64,000 nt of DNA from CAWFXC01 sp963819735. Its GTDB lineage: Bacteria; Actinomycetota; Acidimicrobiia; IMCC26256; DASPTH01. Positions 45,225 through 53,437 of this stretch are shown one piece after another (position 1 is the stretch's first letter; each line of letters opens with the position of its first letter). Under the pieces are notes generated by a model that made no database searches, was not told where the DNA came from, and saw only the letters and a list, made by a program, of their open reading frames with translations. Where the stretch lies: NCBI GenBank assembly GCA_963819735.1, contig CAWFXC010000001.1:558001-622000 (forward strand). The letters are read 5' to 3'. Position numbers and translations under genes: made by a program.

Positions 45225-46340
45225 ATGAGCGGCATCAGTCCGGCCCGTGTGGGCGTCCTCGTCGACTACCTCGACAAGGACGGGAAGTACGACGAGAACA
45301 TCCTCCCCACGCTCGAGATGGTCGCCGACGACTTCGTGTCGCGCGGCGTCGTCGAACGCCCAGTGGAATTCGTGGTCCGCGCGGTTCAGGGCCTACCGAA
45401 CGGTTCCTTCCGCGCCGTGCGCGACGCGTACCTCGATCTGGTCGAGGAGGACTGCCTCGTGGTGTTCGGGCCACAAGTGTCGGAAAACGGCGTGGCACTC
45501 GGTCCCTTCATCGAGCGGGCACAAGTGCCCACCATCACGCTTGCCGCGACCGAGGCCATGCTCGGCGAGTACTCGTTCGCGCTCCCGTCGGGCTCGCTCG
45601 ACGAGGAGCCAATCATCATGGCCCGGGTGGTGGCACTCGACGGCGCCCAGTCCGTCGCCTTCGCCTTCGAGGACTCCCACATCGGTCACGAGTACCTGCG
45701 TTCGGCGCGGCGAGCCTGCGAGGCAGAGGGGCTGCGCATCACCGGCGAGGCACCGATTCCACAGGTCGAGGCCGACAAGCGTCGCACGGTTGAAGAGCTG
45801 CGCGCCGGCGCGCCCGACGCACTCGTGCACGTGGGTTTCGGTCTGGGCCTCGTCGGCATGAACACCGCACTCGATGCCATCGGGTGGGCGCCGCCCCGCT
45901 ACACGACGACGGCGTTCGAGTTCGCCGCCACGAGCGAGTGGTGGCGCCACGAGCTCGCCGGCTGGATCGGTCTGGACCAGTGGGACGAGCGCAACACGCT
46001 CGCGCAGGAGTTCCTCGAACAGTTCGCGGCGCGGTACGGGAGACGCCCCGAGTACTTCTTCCCGCTCGTGTGCTTCGACATCGGCCGAGTGCTCATGCTC
46101 GCACTGTCGCAGGCTCGTCCGCTCACCGGTACGGGCGTCAAGGAATCGCTGGAGCGCATCAAGATGCTGCCCGCGTCGTGTGGCGCGCCGGGAACGCGCA
46201 TCCGGTTCGGGCGCTACATCCGTCAGGGCTGGATGGGTAGCGAGTTCCTCGTGGCGCGACGAGTGCTGCCGAACGGGAGCGGCATCGTGATGCACGGAAC
46301 CATCGAGGGCCTCGTCCCTCCGTACGAATCTCCCGCGTGA
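45225..46340 (+). CDS. Periplasmic-binding-protein-like protein without signal peptide
   Basis: A 371-residue type I periplasmic-binding fold resembling Leu/Ile/Val or amide binding proteins: RVGVLVDYLDKDGKYDENILPTLEMVADDFVSRG, LVVFGPQVSENGVALGPFIERAQVPTITLAAT, SVAFAFEDSHIGHEYLRSARRACEAEG. The N-terminus (MSGISPARVG) goes straight into the first strand, with no signal peptide or lipobox, and no ABC permease is nearby. AAAGGAG lies 7 bases before the ATG, so the start is secure. It probably binds a ligand inside the cell, perhaps a substrate or effector of the two flanking oxidoreductases. Confidence 0.85.
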   Translation: MSGISPARVGVLVDYLDKDGKYDENILPTLEMVADDFVSRGVVERPVEFVVRAVQGLPNGSFRAVRDAYLDLVEEDCLVVFGPQVSENGVALGPFIERAQVPTITLAATEAMLGEYSFALPSGSLDEEPIIMARVVALDGAQSVAFAFEDSHIGHEYLRSARRACEAEGLRITGEAPIPQVEADKRRTVEELRAGAPDALVHVGFGLGLVGMNTALDAIGWAPPRYTTTAFEFAATSEWWRHELAGWIGLDQWDERNTLAQEFLEQFAARYGRRPEYFFPLVCFDIGRVLMLALSQARPLTGTGVKESLERIKMLPASCGAPGTRIRFGRYIRQGWMGSEFLVARRVLPNGSGIVMHGTIEGLVPPYESPA

Positions 46341-46380
46341 CCATTACCCCCCTGTACGGGACCGATCCCCGGGGACGTAA

Positions 46381-47526
46381 GTGACGACCAAGGTCATCCA
46401 ATGGGCGACCGGGTCGGTCGGGAGCGCGCAGCTCCGCGAAGTGGTCGACGACCCTGGGCTCGAGCTCGTCGGGGTCTTCGTCTACAGCCGCTCGAAGGTC
46501 GGCGTCGACGCCGGGGCGTTGGTGGGACGCCCACCGACGGGTGTCCTCGCGACCAACGACAAGGCGTCCATCGTTGCGCTCGACGCCGACGTCGTGCTCC
46601 ACGCCGCCAGCAAAGGCTTCGAGGAGAACACCAACCTCGACGACATCGTGGCGCTGCTCGAGTCGGGCAAGAACGTGATCACCACCACCTCGTACAACCA
46701 CCTGCCGACGTACGGACGCGGCGCCGATGTACGAATCCCCGCGGCGTGCGCCGAGGCCGGGACACGCTTCCACGCCGCCGGGGAGAACCCCGGCTTCATG
46801 TTCGAGCGGCTCGCGACCAGCCTCACGACCCTGTCGCAACGAGTGGACAAGATCACGGTCCAGGAGTTCGTCGACTGTTCGGCCGTGAGCGCTCCTGAAA
46901 TGCTGCTCGAGCTGATGGGCATGGGTAAGCCGCCCTCCGAGGTGACCGTCGCGTCGAAGATGTTTCAGGCGGTGTCGGTGCAGTACGAGCAGGCGCTGGC
47001 CACGACCGCCGATCTCCTCGGCCTCGAGATCGACGAGGTCCGCACCGATCTCAGGACGGCCACGGTGGATCATCCGGTGGCGACGCCGTTCTTCACGTTC
47101 GCGCCGGGCACCGTGGTGGGTCAGATCATGTCGTGGTCGGCGTACCGTCGAGACCAGCCCGTCCTGATGGCCGAGGAGTACTGGACGGTCACCGACGACA
47201 TCCCGGACTGGGATCTCGAGCTCGACGGGCGGTTCTACCTCCGGGTGCTCATCGAAGGAGCGCCCGCGATGAAGGTCGACCTGCACATCGAGAACGGTGC
47301 AGTGGAAGACCTGCCCGACGTCACGGGCGGGCAGCTCGCAGTGGCCATGACCGCAGTCCGGGCGATTCGGTATGTCCTCGAGGCGCCGCCGGGCGTGGTG
47401 GTGCCGAGCGTCTTCGGCGCGTACCGATGGCGCGACCGATCGGAGGAGCCCGCGGGATCACCTGCGGACAGGCACGTCGCCGACGACGGGCCCGATCGAC
47501 TCAGGCAGATTGTCCGCGGGAGTTGA
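46381..47526 (+). CDS. DapB-like NAD(P)-dependent oxidoreductase, second paralog
   Basis: A 381-residue paralog of the gene at 44150. The Rossmann start is KVIQWATGSVGSAQLREVV; ADVVLHAASKGF, NVITTTSYNHLPTYG and HAAGENPGFMFERLATSL follow. Begins at GTG, 40 bases after the binding-protein-like gene. The C-terminal 40 residues (about 340-381) are charged and probably disordered, and its last 26 bases overlap the end of the convergent VOC gene. Same uncertain chemistry as its partner. Confidence 0.85.
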   Translation: MTTKVIQWATGSVGSAQLREVVDDPGLELVGVFVYSRSKVGVDAGALVGRPPTGVLATNDKASIVALDADVVLHAASKGFEENTNLDDIVALLESGKNVITTTSYNHLPTYGRGADVRIPAACAEAGTRFHAAGENPGFMFERLATSLTTLSQRVDKITVQEFVDCSAVSAPEMLLELMGMGKPPSEVTVASKMFQAVSVQYEQALATTADLLGLEIDEVRTDLRTATVDHPVATPFFTFAPGTVVGQIMSWSAYRRDQPVLMAEEYWTVTDDIPDWDLELDGRFYLRVLIEGAPAMKVDLHIENGAVEDLPDVTGGQLAVAMTAVRAIRYVLEAPPGVVVPSVFGAYRWRDRSEEPAGSPADRHVADDGPDRLRQIVRGS

Positions 47527-47965
47527 TCGGTGGCCACTCGGCGGGCCACCAGTCTCCGTTCGGGTCGGTGGTTTGCCCGACCTCGATGATGTAGCCGTCA
47601 GGGTCTCGGATGTAGCAACGGATCTCGTACTTGTGTTGTTTCGGCGGCGTGAGGAACTGCGCGCCCCGGGCGCTCCAATCGGCGTGAACGGCGTGGATGT
47701 CCGTGACCCGGATGTTGAGGAAGCTGCTGATCCGGTCGGGGTCGCTTGGTGTCTCGAGGGTGACCGTTGGCTTGTCGTCGGTGGGACCTCCGCCGGCGTT
47801 GATGATGATGTAGGTGTTGGCGAGTGCGATGTTGGTCGGCGTCGGGCCGAACACCACCGTGCCGCCGAGTACGTCGGTGTAGAAGCGCCGGGAGCGCTCG
47901 ACGTCGTCCGAAACGATGAAGTGGGTCACCACCATCTGGTGTGCAGGCTGCGTGGGTTCGGCCAC
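47501..47965 (-). CDS. VOC family protein
   Basis: A 154-residue VOC protein: VTHFIVSDDVERSRRFYTDVLGGTVVF starts the first module and RCYIRDPDGYIIEVGQT carries the terminal Glu ligand. I take the GTG at 47965 because GGAGG lies 5 bases upstream; a GTG four codons earlier would overlap that site. It overlaps the convergent oxidoreductase gene by 26 bases at their 3' ends. Function unknown. Confidence 0.83.
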   Translation of the reverse strand: MAEPTQPAHQMVVTHFIVSDDVERSRRFYTDVLGGTVVFGPTPTNIALANTYIIINAGGGPTDDKPTVTLETPSDPDRISSFLNIRVTDIHAVHADWSARGAQFLTPPKQHKYEIRCYIRDPDGYIIEVGQTTDPNGDWWPAEWPPINSRGQSA

Positions 47966-48128
47966 TGTCACCTCCACTCGCAGGGGATCGTGCCCGCCTA
48001 CGACGGGCCATGAAGGCAGTCAACCAGATCTGCACGCCAACGGGGTCTACGCAGTTGCGACACGACCCCTGGTCCGGTGATCTGGGCGTAGGGTTTTGGA
48101 GAACTCGGCTGAACGCGGGGCGGCGGGG

Positions 48129-48548
48129 ATGATCGACGATATTCACCACCTCGGTCTCTCGGTGCGCGATGTCGACGTCAGCGCCGCCTGGTACGAGGAC
48201 GTGCTGGGCTTCCACCGCGCGGGCGAGTACCCGTCACCCGACGGCAGCCGCCGGAAGGTGTTTCTCCGACACGACGGCCTTCGGGCTCGTGTCGGCCTGA
48301 CCCAACATCAGGGCGGATCGGCGGCACGGTTCGACGAGACCCGAGTCGGCCTCGACCATCTCGCCTTCGCGGTGTCGAGCCGTGAAGAACTCGACGGCTG
48401 GGCGCAACGATTCTCGGAGGAGGGTGTCGCGTTCTCACCTGTGGCGTCGGCGAACTCGATCAACGGCGCCGCAGTGATCGTCTTCCGCGACCCGGACAAC
48501 ATCCAGCTCGAGCTCTTCTTCGATCCGTCGCCGCCCACCGGTGGTTGA
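48129..48548 (+). CDS. VOC family protein
   Basis: A 139-residue VOC protein with DDIHHLGLSVRDVDVSAAWYEDVLGFH (first His ligand), LDHLAFAVSSREELDGW (second module His) and VFRDPDNIQLELFF (Glu ligand). This full set of metal ligands suggests an active metalloenzyme. ATG preceded by GGCGGGG. Convergent with the CoA-transferase gene 12 bases away. Confidence 0.86.
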   Translation: MIDDIHHLGLSVRDVDVSAAWYEDVLGFHRAGEYPSPDGSRRKVFLRHDGLRARVGLTQHQGGSAARFDETRVGLDHLAFAVSSREELDGWAQRFSEEGVAFSPVASANSINGAAVIVFRDPDNIQLELFFDPSPPTGG

Positions 48549-48559
48549 CTGTTGCTGCG

Positions 48560-49936
48560 CTACCCGGTGAACGCGGGCGCGTGGCGACCGAGGGGTCCCG
48601 GTTCCACGCGAAGAACGGGTCTGACGCCGTGGATCTCTCCGGGTATTGGAACCGCACGAGCTGCACCCCACGCGGTCGCGCGGGCCTCGGTGTCCGTATC
48701 AAGCCACACGGGTGCGGGTTGTTCGAGGCCGGCGGGATCGTCGAGTCCGACGAGGAGATTGGCGGTCCCGATGAGCGCAGCGGTGATCTCGGAGGGCGCG
48801 TTGGTGCGTTGACGACGCGTGATCGCCCGGCAGATCGCGCCAGCGAGCACGAAGCCGGTCGCGTGGTCGAGTGCCTGCGCGGGAAGCGGGACGGGCTGGT
48901 CAGTGCCAGTTGCGATGCCTCCGGTGGATGCGATGCCGCTGCTCATCTGCACCAGGCTGTCGAACCCGCGGCGCCCAGCCCATGGTCCGGTCCAGCCGTA
49001 CGCATCGAGCTCGGCCACGATGAGCGCAGGGTTGACAGTACGCATCCATGCCGGGTCAAGGTCGAGGCGACGAAGCGCTCCGGGCCGTAGACCACAGACG
49101 ACGACATCAGCCTGTCGAAGAAGGTCTTCGAACTGGACATGACCGTCCCGTGCCGTGAGGTCGAGAGTCGCAGTGTGCTTACCGGCGGAGGTTTCCGGCA
49201 CGAGCGCAGGCACTTCCGCGAAGCGCGGTGGGTCGATACGCAACACGTCGGCGCCGTACGCGGCGAGAAAGCGCGTACAGACCGGTCCCGCGATGACTCG
49301 GGTGAGGTCAAGCACTCTGATACCGGCCAAGGGCTGGTCACCGGTACCCAGAGGTGGGACTTCAGTCTCGGCGCACCACCGCATCGCGACGGCAGGCTCG
49401 GCGGCGACGGCCGCACCATGCGGGTGTGCAACCCACTCGTCGCCGGAACGCATCACGGCTGCGCATCCACCCTTGTGAACCACGCGCTCCTCGAGCTCGT
49501 CGCCCTTCCATGCGCGGACGGCTGCGGCCACACCATCGCGGTCGGGTTCAGTGAGTCGCAGAGCGCGGAGCGCGGCCGACCGGTGCGCGGAATAGTTGGT
49601 GTGCAATCTGATCCAACCATCTGCCGTCTCGTAGTCACCCGCAATTGGATCCCACAACGCGGGGAGCTCCCAGCCAAGCGGGGAGAACAACCGCTCACAC
49701 AAGAACGCAGCACAGGCCGAGCGACTCTCGATCTCGACCGATGGGACTGCTCTACCGCTGCGCTCGCCGAGCAGCTCCGCCGCCGCGAGGCACGCGACGC
49801 CGACCGCGGCGACGGCAAGTCCGGTCACATCGAAGACTGATGGAAGAACTTGCTGGGGTCCGACGAACGAGACTCCCTCGCTCAAGGATGCATCGCCATC
49901 CAGCGAGTACCACAGATCTTTCAGCAAATCGGTCAC
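48560..49936 (-). CDS. Family III CoA-transferase (CaiB/BaiF type)
   Basis: A 458-residue CoA-transferase-fold protein. An atypical N-terminal ~200 residues (MTDLLKDLWYSLDGDASLSE, then ADGWIRLHTNYSAHRSAALRAL) resembles the C-terminal half of CaiB proteins. The second half has the canonical IRVLDLTRVIAGPVCTRFLAAYGADVLRIDPP, HTATLDLTARDG and GFDSLVQMSSGIA. It looks circularly rearranged or like half of a fusion; its active-site Asp should be in the RRGFDSLVQ segment. GTG start with GAGGAG 6 bases upstream. Divergent from nothing; a TetR gene lies 35 bases upstream on the same strand. Confidence 0.82.
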   Translation of the reverse strand: MTDLLKDLWYSLDGDASLSEGVSFVGPQQVLPSVFDVTGLAVAAVGVACLAAAELLGERSGRAVPSVEIESRSACAAFLCERLFSPLGWELPALWDPIAGDYETADGWIRLHTNYSAHRSAALRALRLTEPDRDGVAAAVRAWKGDELEERVVHKGGCAAVMRSGDEWVAHPHGAAVAAEPAVAMRWCAETEVPPLGTGDQPLAGIRVLDLTRVIAGPVCTRFLAAYGADVLRIDPPRFAEVPALVPETSAGKHTATLDLTARDGHVQFEDLLRQADVVVCGLRPGALRRLDLDPAWMRTVNPALIVAELDAYGWTGPWAGRRGFDSLVQMSSGIASTGGIATGTDQPVPLPAQALDHATGFVLAGAICRAITRRQRTNAPSEITAALIGTANLLVGLDDPAGLEQPAPVWLDTDTEARATAWGAARAVPIPGEIHGVRPVLRVEPGPLGRHAPAFTG

Positions 49937-49971
49937 GGAGCACTCCTCACTCACCGGGGTGTCGGCGGGCG

Positions 49972-50583
49972 TCAGGCGAACGCTGCCAAGACGACGTCGA
50001 CGGTCTTCTCGGCCGCGTCGGGTGCGAGCGGTTGGCCCCAGACGACTGCGCGCATGAAGAGTGGCCCGAGTAGCAGGTCGTAGACGAAGGCGAAGTCGGC
50101 GTCGGCATGGAGTTCGCCGCGGTCGACACCTCGTTGGAGTACCTCCCACACCGTCGCCCGGCGCGGCGCCAGGTAGTCGTGCACGTACTTCTCGGCGAGC
50201 TCGAGATCGGTCGCGAGGTCCGCGACGAGCCCCGCGGTGACCCGACGCGCGTTGGGCGCGCTGATCAACTCGATCTGTCGACGTTGGACCTCGATCAGGT
50301 CGCCGCGCAACGAGCCGGTGTCGACACTGGGGAGCGCGACCTGGTTCGACCCGACCAGCGCGGCGACCACGAGCGCCGGCTTCGACGGCCATCGCCGGTA
50401 GATAGTGGGACGGCCGACACCGGCGGCCGCCGCGACGCCCTCGATGGTGAGCCCCCCGTATCCCTGCTTCTGCAAGATCCGCAGGGCCGCGGCGAGGATT
50501 GCCCGGTCGCGACCGGCGTCGCGCGGGCGACCGGGGCCCCGCGACGCCGGTGCCTCTCCGACGACTGGCTCTTCGGTGGTCAC
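49972..50583 (-). CDS. TetR family regulator
   Basis: A 203-residue TetR protein: RAILAAALRILQKQGYGGLTIEGVAAAAGVGRPTIYRRWPSKPALV forms the DNA-binding domain (about 26-72), and the C-terminal domain belongs to the TetR_C_16-like type (LYDLLLGPLFMRAVVWGQPL near the end). It starts at GTG. Operon leader for the CoA-transferase and divergent from an ECF sigma gene, with an inverted repeat in the gap. Confidence 0.9.
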   Translation of the reverse strand: MTTEEPVVGEAPASRGPGRPRDAGRDRAILAAALRILQKQGYGGLTIEGVAAAAGVGRPTIYRRWPSKPALVVAALVGSNQVALPSVDTGSLRGDLIEVQRRQIELISAPNARRVTAGLVADLATDLELAEKYVHDYLAPRRATVWEVLQRGVDRGELHADADFAFVYDLLLGPLFMRAVVWGQPLAPDAAEKTVDVVLAAFA

Positions 50584-50613
50584 ATGCCTCCCCAAGGGAC
50601 TACGGACAACTAG

Positions 50614-50633
50614 ATTACAATCACTTGCGTAAT
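50614..50633. promoter_or_regulatory. Inverted repeat in TetR/sigma divergent gap
   Basis: ATTAC-N10-GTAAT lies 31 bases upstream of the TetR start in an AT-rich patch. Placement suggests a TetR autoregulatory operator, though the arms are only 5 bp. Confidence 0.45.
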
Positions 50634-50695
50634 TGAAAGTAGCCAGGTTAGGGTACGGAGCGTAACGATACATCGACGCTCGAAATGGTTTCGCA

Positions 50696-51328
50696 ATGCC
50701 CTCCCCCCTCCGAGCCGGCCCTGACCGCGCACTGCAACCTGTCGACGCGCTCCCTCCGCACGAACGGTCGGACGCCGCGCTGCTCGCTGGCTTCGGGCTG
50801 TCGGACCCGGACGCCACGGCCGCCTTCGTCCAGCGGTTCCAGCGTCGGGTCTTCGGACTGGCCTTCACCATCGTGGGCGAGTCCCGTGCCGCCGAGGACG
50901 TCGCGCAAGAAGCGCTGCTGCGAGCCTGGCGCCACGCGACGACCTTCGACACTCGCCGCGGAAACGTCGCGACCTGGCTGCTGACGATCACCCGGAACCT
51001 CGCCATCGACGCCGTCCGGGCTCGCCGCACGATCCCGATGGACACCGACGACCTGCTCGGCGTGTCGCCCCCGGCTCCCGGGCGAGACCCGGCGGACATC
51101 GCGGTCGTCGGCGACGACATCGACCAGCTCCGTGAAGCGCTTACGAGAATGCCCGACGAGCAGCGGCGCGCGGTGGTGCTCGCCGGTGTGTGGGGTCTCA
51201 CCGCGCGGGAGATCGCCGAACGCGAAGAGATACCGCTCGGCACGGCCAAGACGAGAATTCGTATCGGACTGCGACGACTGCGCGTGGCACTCGTCAACGA
51301 GCAGGACCAGGCGGCGCGCTGTCACTGA
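50696..51328 (+). CDS. ECF sigma factor (SigK/RpoE-like)
   Basis: A 210-residue ECF sigma factor of a different group from the others here. Region 2 is AAFVQRFQRRVFGLAFTIVGESRAAEDVAQEALLRAWRHATTFD with TWLLTITRNLAIDAVRARR; region 4 is MPDEQRRAVVLAGVWGLTAREIAEREEIPLGTAKTRIRIGLRRLR. No anti-sigma gene overlaps it. What follows is a 15-codon frame with a strong ribosome site, then a GNAT gene, so its normal partner may be lost or elsewhere. Confidence 0.9.
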   Translation: MPSPLRAGPDRALQPVDALPPHERSDAALLAGFGLSDPDATAAFVQRFQRRVFGLAFTIVGESRAAEDVAQEALLRAWRHATTFDTRRGNVATWLLTITRNLAIDAVRARRTIPMDTDDLLGVSPPAPGRDPADIAVVGDDIDQLREALTRMPDEQRRAVVLAGVWGLTAREIAEREEIPLGTAKTRIRIGLRRLRVALVNEQDQAARCH

Positions 51329-51447
51329 GCGCGGTCCCGCGTCATCAGCAATTTTCACGCGGCAGTCGAGATCCACGAGCGCGTCTCGCACGTAACGACT
51401 CTGCACCCGCACCGCGGAGAACCACGATCCGCTCCAAGGAGCCACTC

Positions 51448-51495
51448 ATGCGAACTATCTCGTCGCCGCGCGCGTCGTCGCGGCCGGGGCGCTGA
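51448..51495 (+). other. Short open frame or decayed secreted-protein start
   Basis: A 15-residue frame (MRTISSPRASSRPGR) with an excellent AAGGAG six bases before the ATG. Read one frame over, the same DNA gives ANYLVAARVVAAGAL, which looks like a signal-peptide core. So it may be a leader peptide or the remains of a secreted protein gene. It ends 6 bases before the GNAT start. Confidence 0.3.
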
Positions 51496-51501
51496 CCGAC
51501 C

Positions 51502-52050
51502 ATGGCGCAGCACCGCGAACCTGCGACGGGCCGCGTCCTACGGCCGACTCTTCCCGACGACGCGCCGCGACTCGTCGCGATGTTCGAGCGCTGCAGCTCG
51601 GCCTCGCGCTTCGCGCGGTTCCTCGCACCCATCCGCCACTTCCCGGCGGCGCACCTGGTCGACGTCGTGCGCCCCACCCGCATCCGGCGGTCGTGGGTCG
51701 TCGACGACCTTGACACCGGCGATCTCGTGGCCGTTGGCAGCTGGTTCCGCAACGAGCTGCGCAGCGCCGAGGTCGGCCTCCTCGTCGAGGACATCGTGCA
51801 GGGGCAGGGGATCGGCAGCGAACTGCTCGACACCATCGCGGCCAGCGCCCGGGCGGCCGGAATCACAACATTCGTCGCTACCACCCTGCGCGAGTCGCGG
51901 CACGTACACCGCATGCTCACACGGGTCGGCACGACGACAGTCGCGTGCAAAGGACCGACCTGCGACCTCAGAGTCGACCTTGCACAAGGTCGGTCCTGCG
52001 CGAACACGAGTGACGAAAAACATGAATCCGTGACCCCGCGCGTCCCGTAG
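51502..52050 (+). CDS. GNAT family N-acetyltransferase
   Basis: A 182-residue GNAT protein. The acetyl-CoA site is VGLLVEDIVQGQGIGSELLDTIAASARAAG (motif A, QGQGIG, about 95-125), preceded by strands RVLRPTLPDDAPRLVAMFERCS and followed by FVATTLRESRHVHRMLTRVG. The C-terminal 25 residues are an untypical extension. Substrate unknown; it lies between a sigma gene and a secreted-protein gene on the same strand. Confidence 0.86.
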   Translation: MAQHREPATGRVLRPTLPDDAPRLVAMFERCSSASRFARFLAPIRHFPAAHLVDVVRPTRIRRSWVVDDLDTGDLVAVGSWFRNELRSAEVGLLVEDIVQGQGIGSELLDTIAASARAAGITTFVATTLRESRHVHRMLTRVGTTTVACKGPTCDLRVDLAQGRSCANTSDEKHESVTPRVP

Positions 52051-52097
52051 TACCGCACGACATTCCCTCCCCCCCCCCGAACAGGAGACAATCCAAA

Positions 52098-52667
52098 ATG
52101 TTCCGTCCTCACCCCGACCGCGCGACGCGTCGCACACCCCGAAAGGCGTTCGTACGTTTGCTGGCATTGAGCGCGATCGCAATGCTTCCCGCGCTTCTCG
52201 GCGCCGCGAGCGCAAGCGCCAGCGTTCCCCAGCACACCGCGTTCGCGTTCGTATCGCCGCGCATCGCCGGCGCCCCGACCGGTTCGGTTGCGATGACCGG
52301 ATTCGGTGTCTACGACACGTCGACGAGTTCTCTGCACGCGAACGGACTGTTCCGCTGCACCGACTCGGTCGGCCAGGGTCCGTTGTCCGGTTGCATGAGT
52401 GGTCAGGGAGTCCACTGGCAGTCCACGACCCTGAATGCCACGCAGCGCTTCGTCTGCGGGACCGACGCGGCCAAGACCGTGACCACCGACGGGCAGACCG
52501 TGGCATTCAAAGCCGATTTCTTCCGAATCGGCGACGGCAGCACCCCGTCGTTCAGTGCGAACGTGATCGTGTCCGCGCGCGACATCGCCCCCGATGTCCA
52601 AGGCGTCCAGAACACCTGGATCCAAGGCGTCGGCTGCGGGTCCGCGCTGCAGTTCTTCGCACACTGA
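52098..52667 (+). CDS. Secreted hypothetical protein
   Basis: A 189-residue exported protein. The basic N-terminus and AFVRLLALSAIAMLPALLGAASASAS form a signal peptide with cleavage near ASA. The mature part is beta-rich with four cysteines (RCTDSV, SGCMSGQ, FVCGTD, GVGCGS), suggesting two disulfides. CAGGAG precedes the ATG and a strong hairpin follows the stop, so it is a complete single unit. I do not recognise the family. Confidence 0.75.
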   Translation: MFRPHPDRATRRTPRKAFVRLLALSAIAMLPALLGAASASASVPQHTAFAFVSPRIAGAPTGSVAMTGFGVYDTSTSSLHANGLFRCTDSVGQGPLSGCMSGQGVHWQSTTLNATQRFVCGTDAAKTVTTDGQTVAFKADFFRIGDGSTPSFSANVIVSARDIAPDVQGVQNTWIQGVGCGSALQFFAH

Positions 52668-52689
52668 CCCGAGAACGCACGCAGACAGC

Positions 52690-52719
52690 GGGCGGGGGCG
52701 GCAAGTGCCGCTCCCGCCC
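52690..52719 (+). terminator. GC-rich hairpin terminator
   Basis: 14-bp arms GGGCGGGGGCGGCA / TGCCGCTCCCGCCC with one mismatch and minimal loop, 23 bases after the secreted-protein stop. No U-tract. Confidence 0.7.
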
Positions 52720-52921
52720 ACGTCGTGATCACTGGGGCCAGCGTGATTGCCGGCCTCGACCGAGTTGTGACGCGGTGCACATCCGACGGACCGGTTTCTG
52801 ATTGAGCCCACGTGGGTCGGTCTCGTGCGGGTCCGATCATCCGCCGCTTTTCTCAGTGTTGGTGCAACGGATCGGCTGGTTCGGGCATCAATATGTTGTG
52901 GGCGTCGAGCGGGTGGACGGG

Positions 52922-53437
52922 ATGCTGACCGTGGGAGGGGACGGGACCGGAAGCGAGTCGGCCCCGCTAGGGGCGGGCGCCGACGCGGTGTCGCGGGTTG
53001 CGACGGAGCATCTCTATGCCGATCACCATGACGCGCTGGTGCAGCTCGCGTTTCTGCTGACGGGGAGCCGCGCGGTTGCCGAGGATGTCGTCCACGACGC
53101 GTTTCTGCAGGTTCATTCCCGGCAGGCGATGGTGCACACACCGGTCGCGTATGTGCGTGCCGCGGTGGTCAACGGCTGTCGGATGCATCATCGGCGCAAC
53201 GCGCGTGAGCGGGCGCGGCTGGTGTATCTGTTGCCCGAAACGGTGCAGCCCGAGACTCCCGTGGTGCTCGACGCGCTCGGGGCCCTGCCGGCCCGGCAAC
53301 GCGACGCGCTGGTGTTGCGTTTCTATGCGGATCTCCCCGAAGTCGAGATCGCGGAGCTGATCGGCTGTCGACCGGCGACGGTTCGTTCGCTCGTGCGCCG
53401 GGGTCTCGCTGCGCTCAGGAAGGTGATGGAGCAATGA
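52922..53437 (+). CDS. ECF sigma factor (SigE-like)
   Basis: A 171-residue ECF sigma factor closely related to the one at 35882: AFLLTGSRAVAEDVVHDAFLQVHSRQ in region 2 and LPARQRDALVLRFYADLPEVEIAELIGC plus RPATVRSLVRRGLAALRKV in region 4. The start is uncertain; ATG 52922 follows GGACGGG, and in-frame GTGs lie upstream. The stop overlaps the next ATG (ATGA). With its partner it forms a second copy of the sigma/one-pass-membrane cassette. Confidence 0.9.
   Translation: MLTVGGDGTGSESAPLGAGADAVSRVATEHLYADHHDALVQLAFLLTGSRAVAEDVVHDAFLQVHSRQAMVHTPVAYVRAAVVNGCRMHHRRNARERARLVYLLPETVQPETPVVLDALGALPARQRDALVLRFYADLPEVEIAELIGCRPATVRSLVRRGLAALRKVMEQ

Noticed and set aside
49937..50392. N-terminal extension of the CoA-transferase
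   Set aside because: It overlaps the TetR gene on the same strand out of frame and has shadow-like composition; GTG 49936 has GAGGAG upstream.
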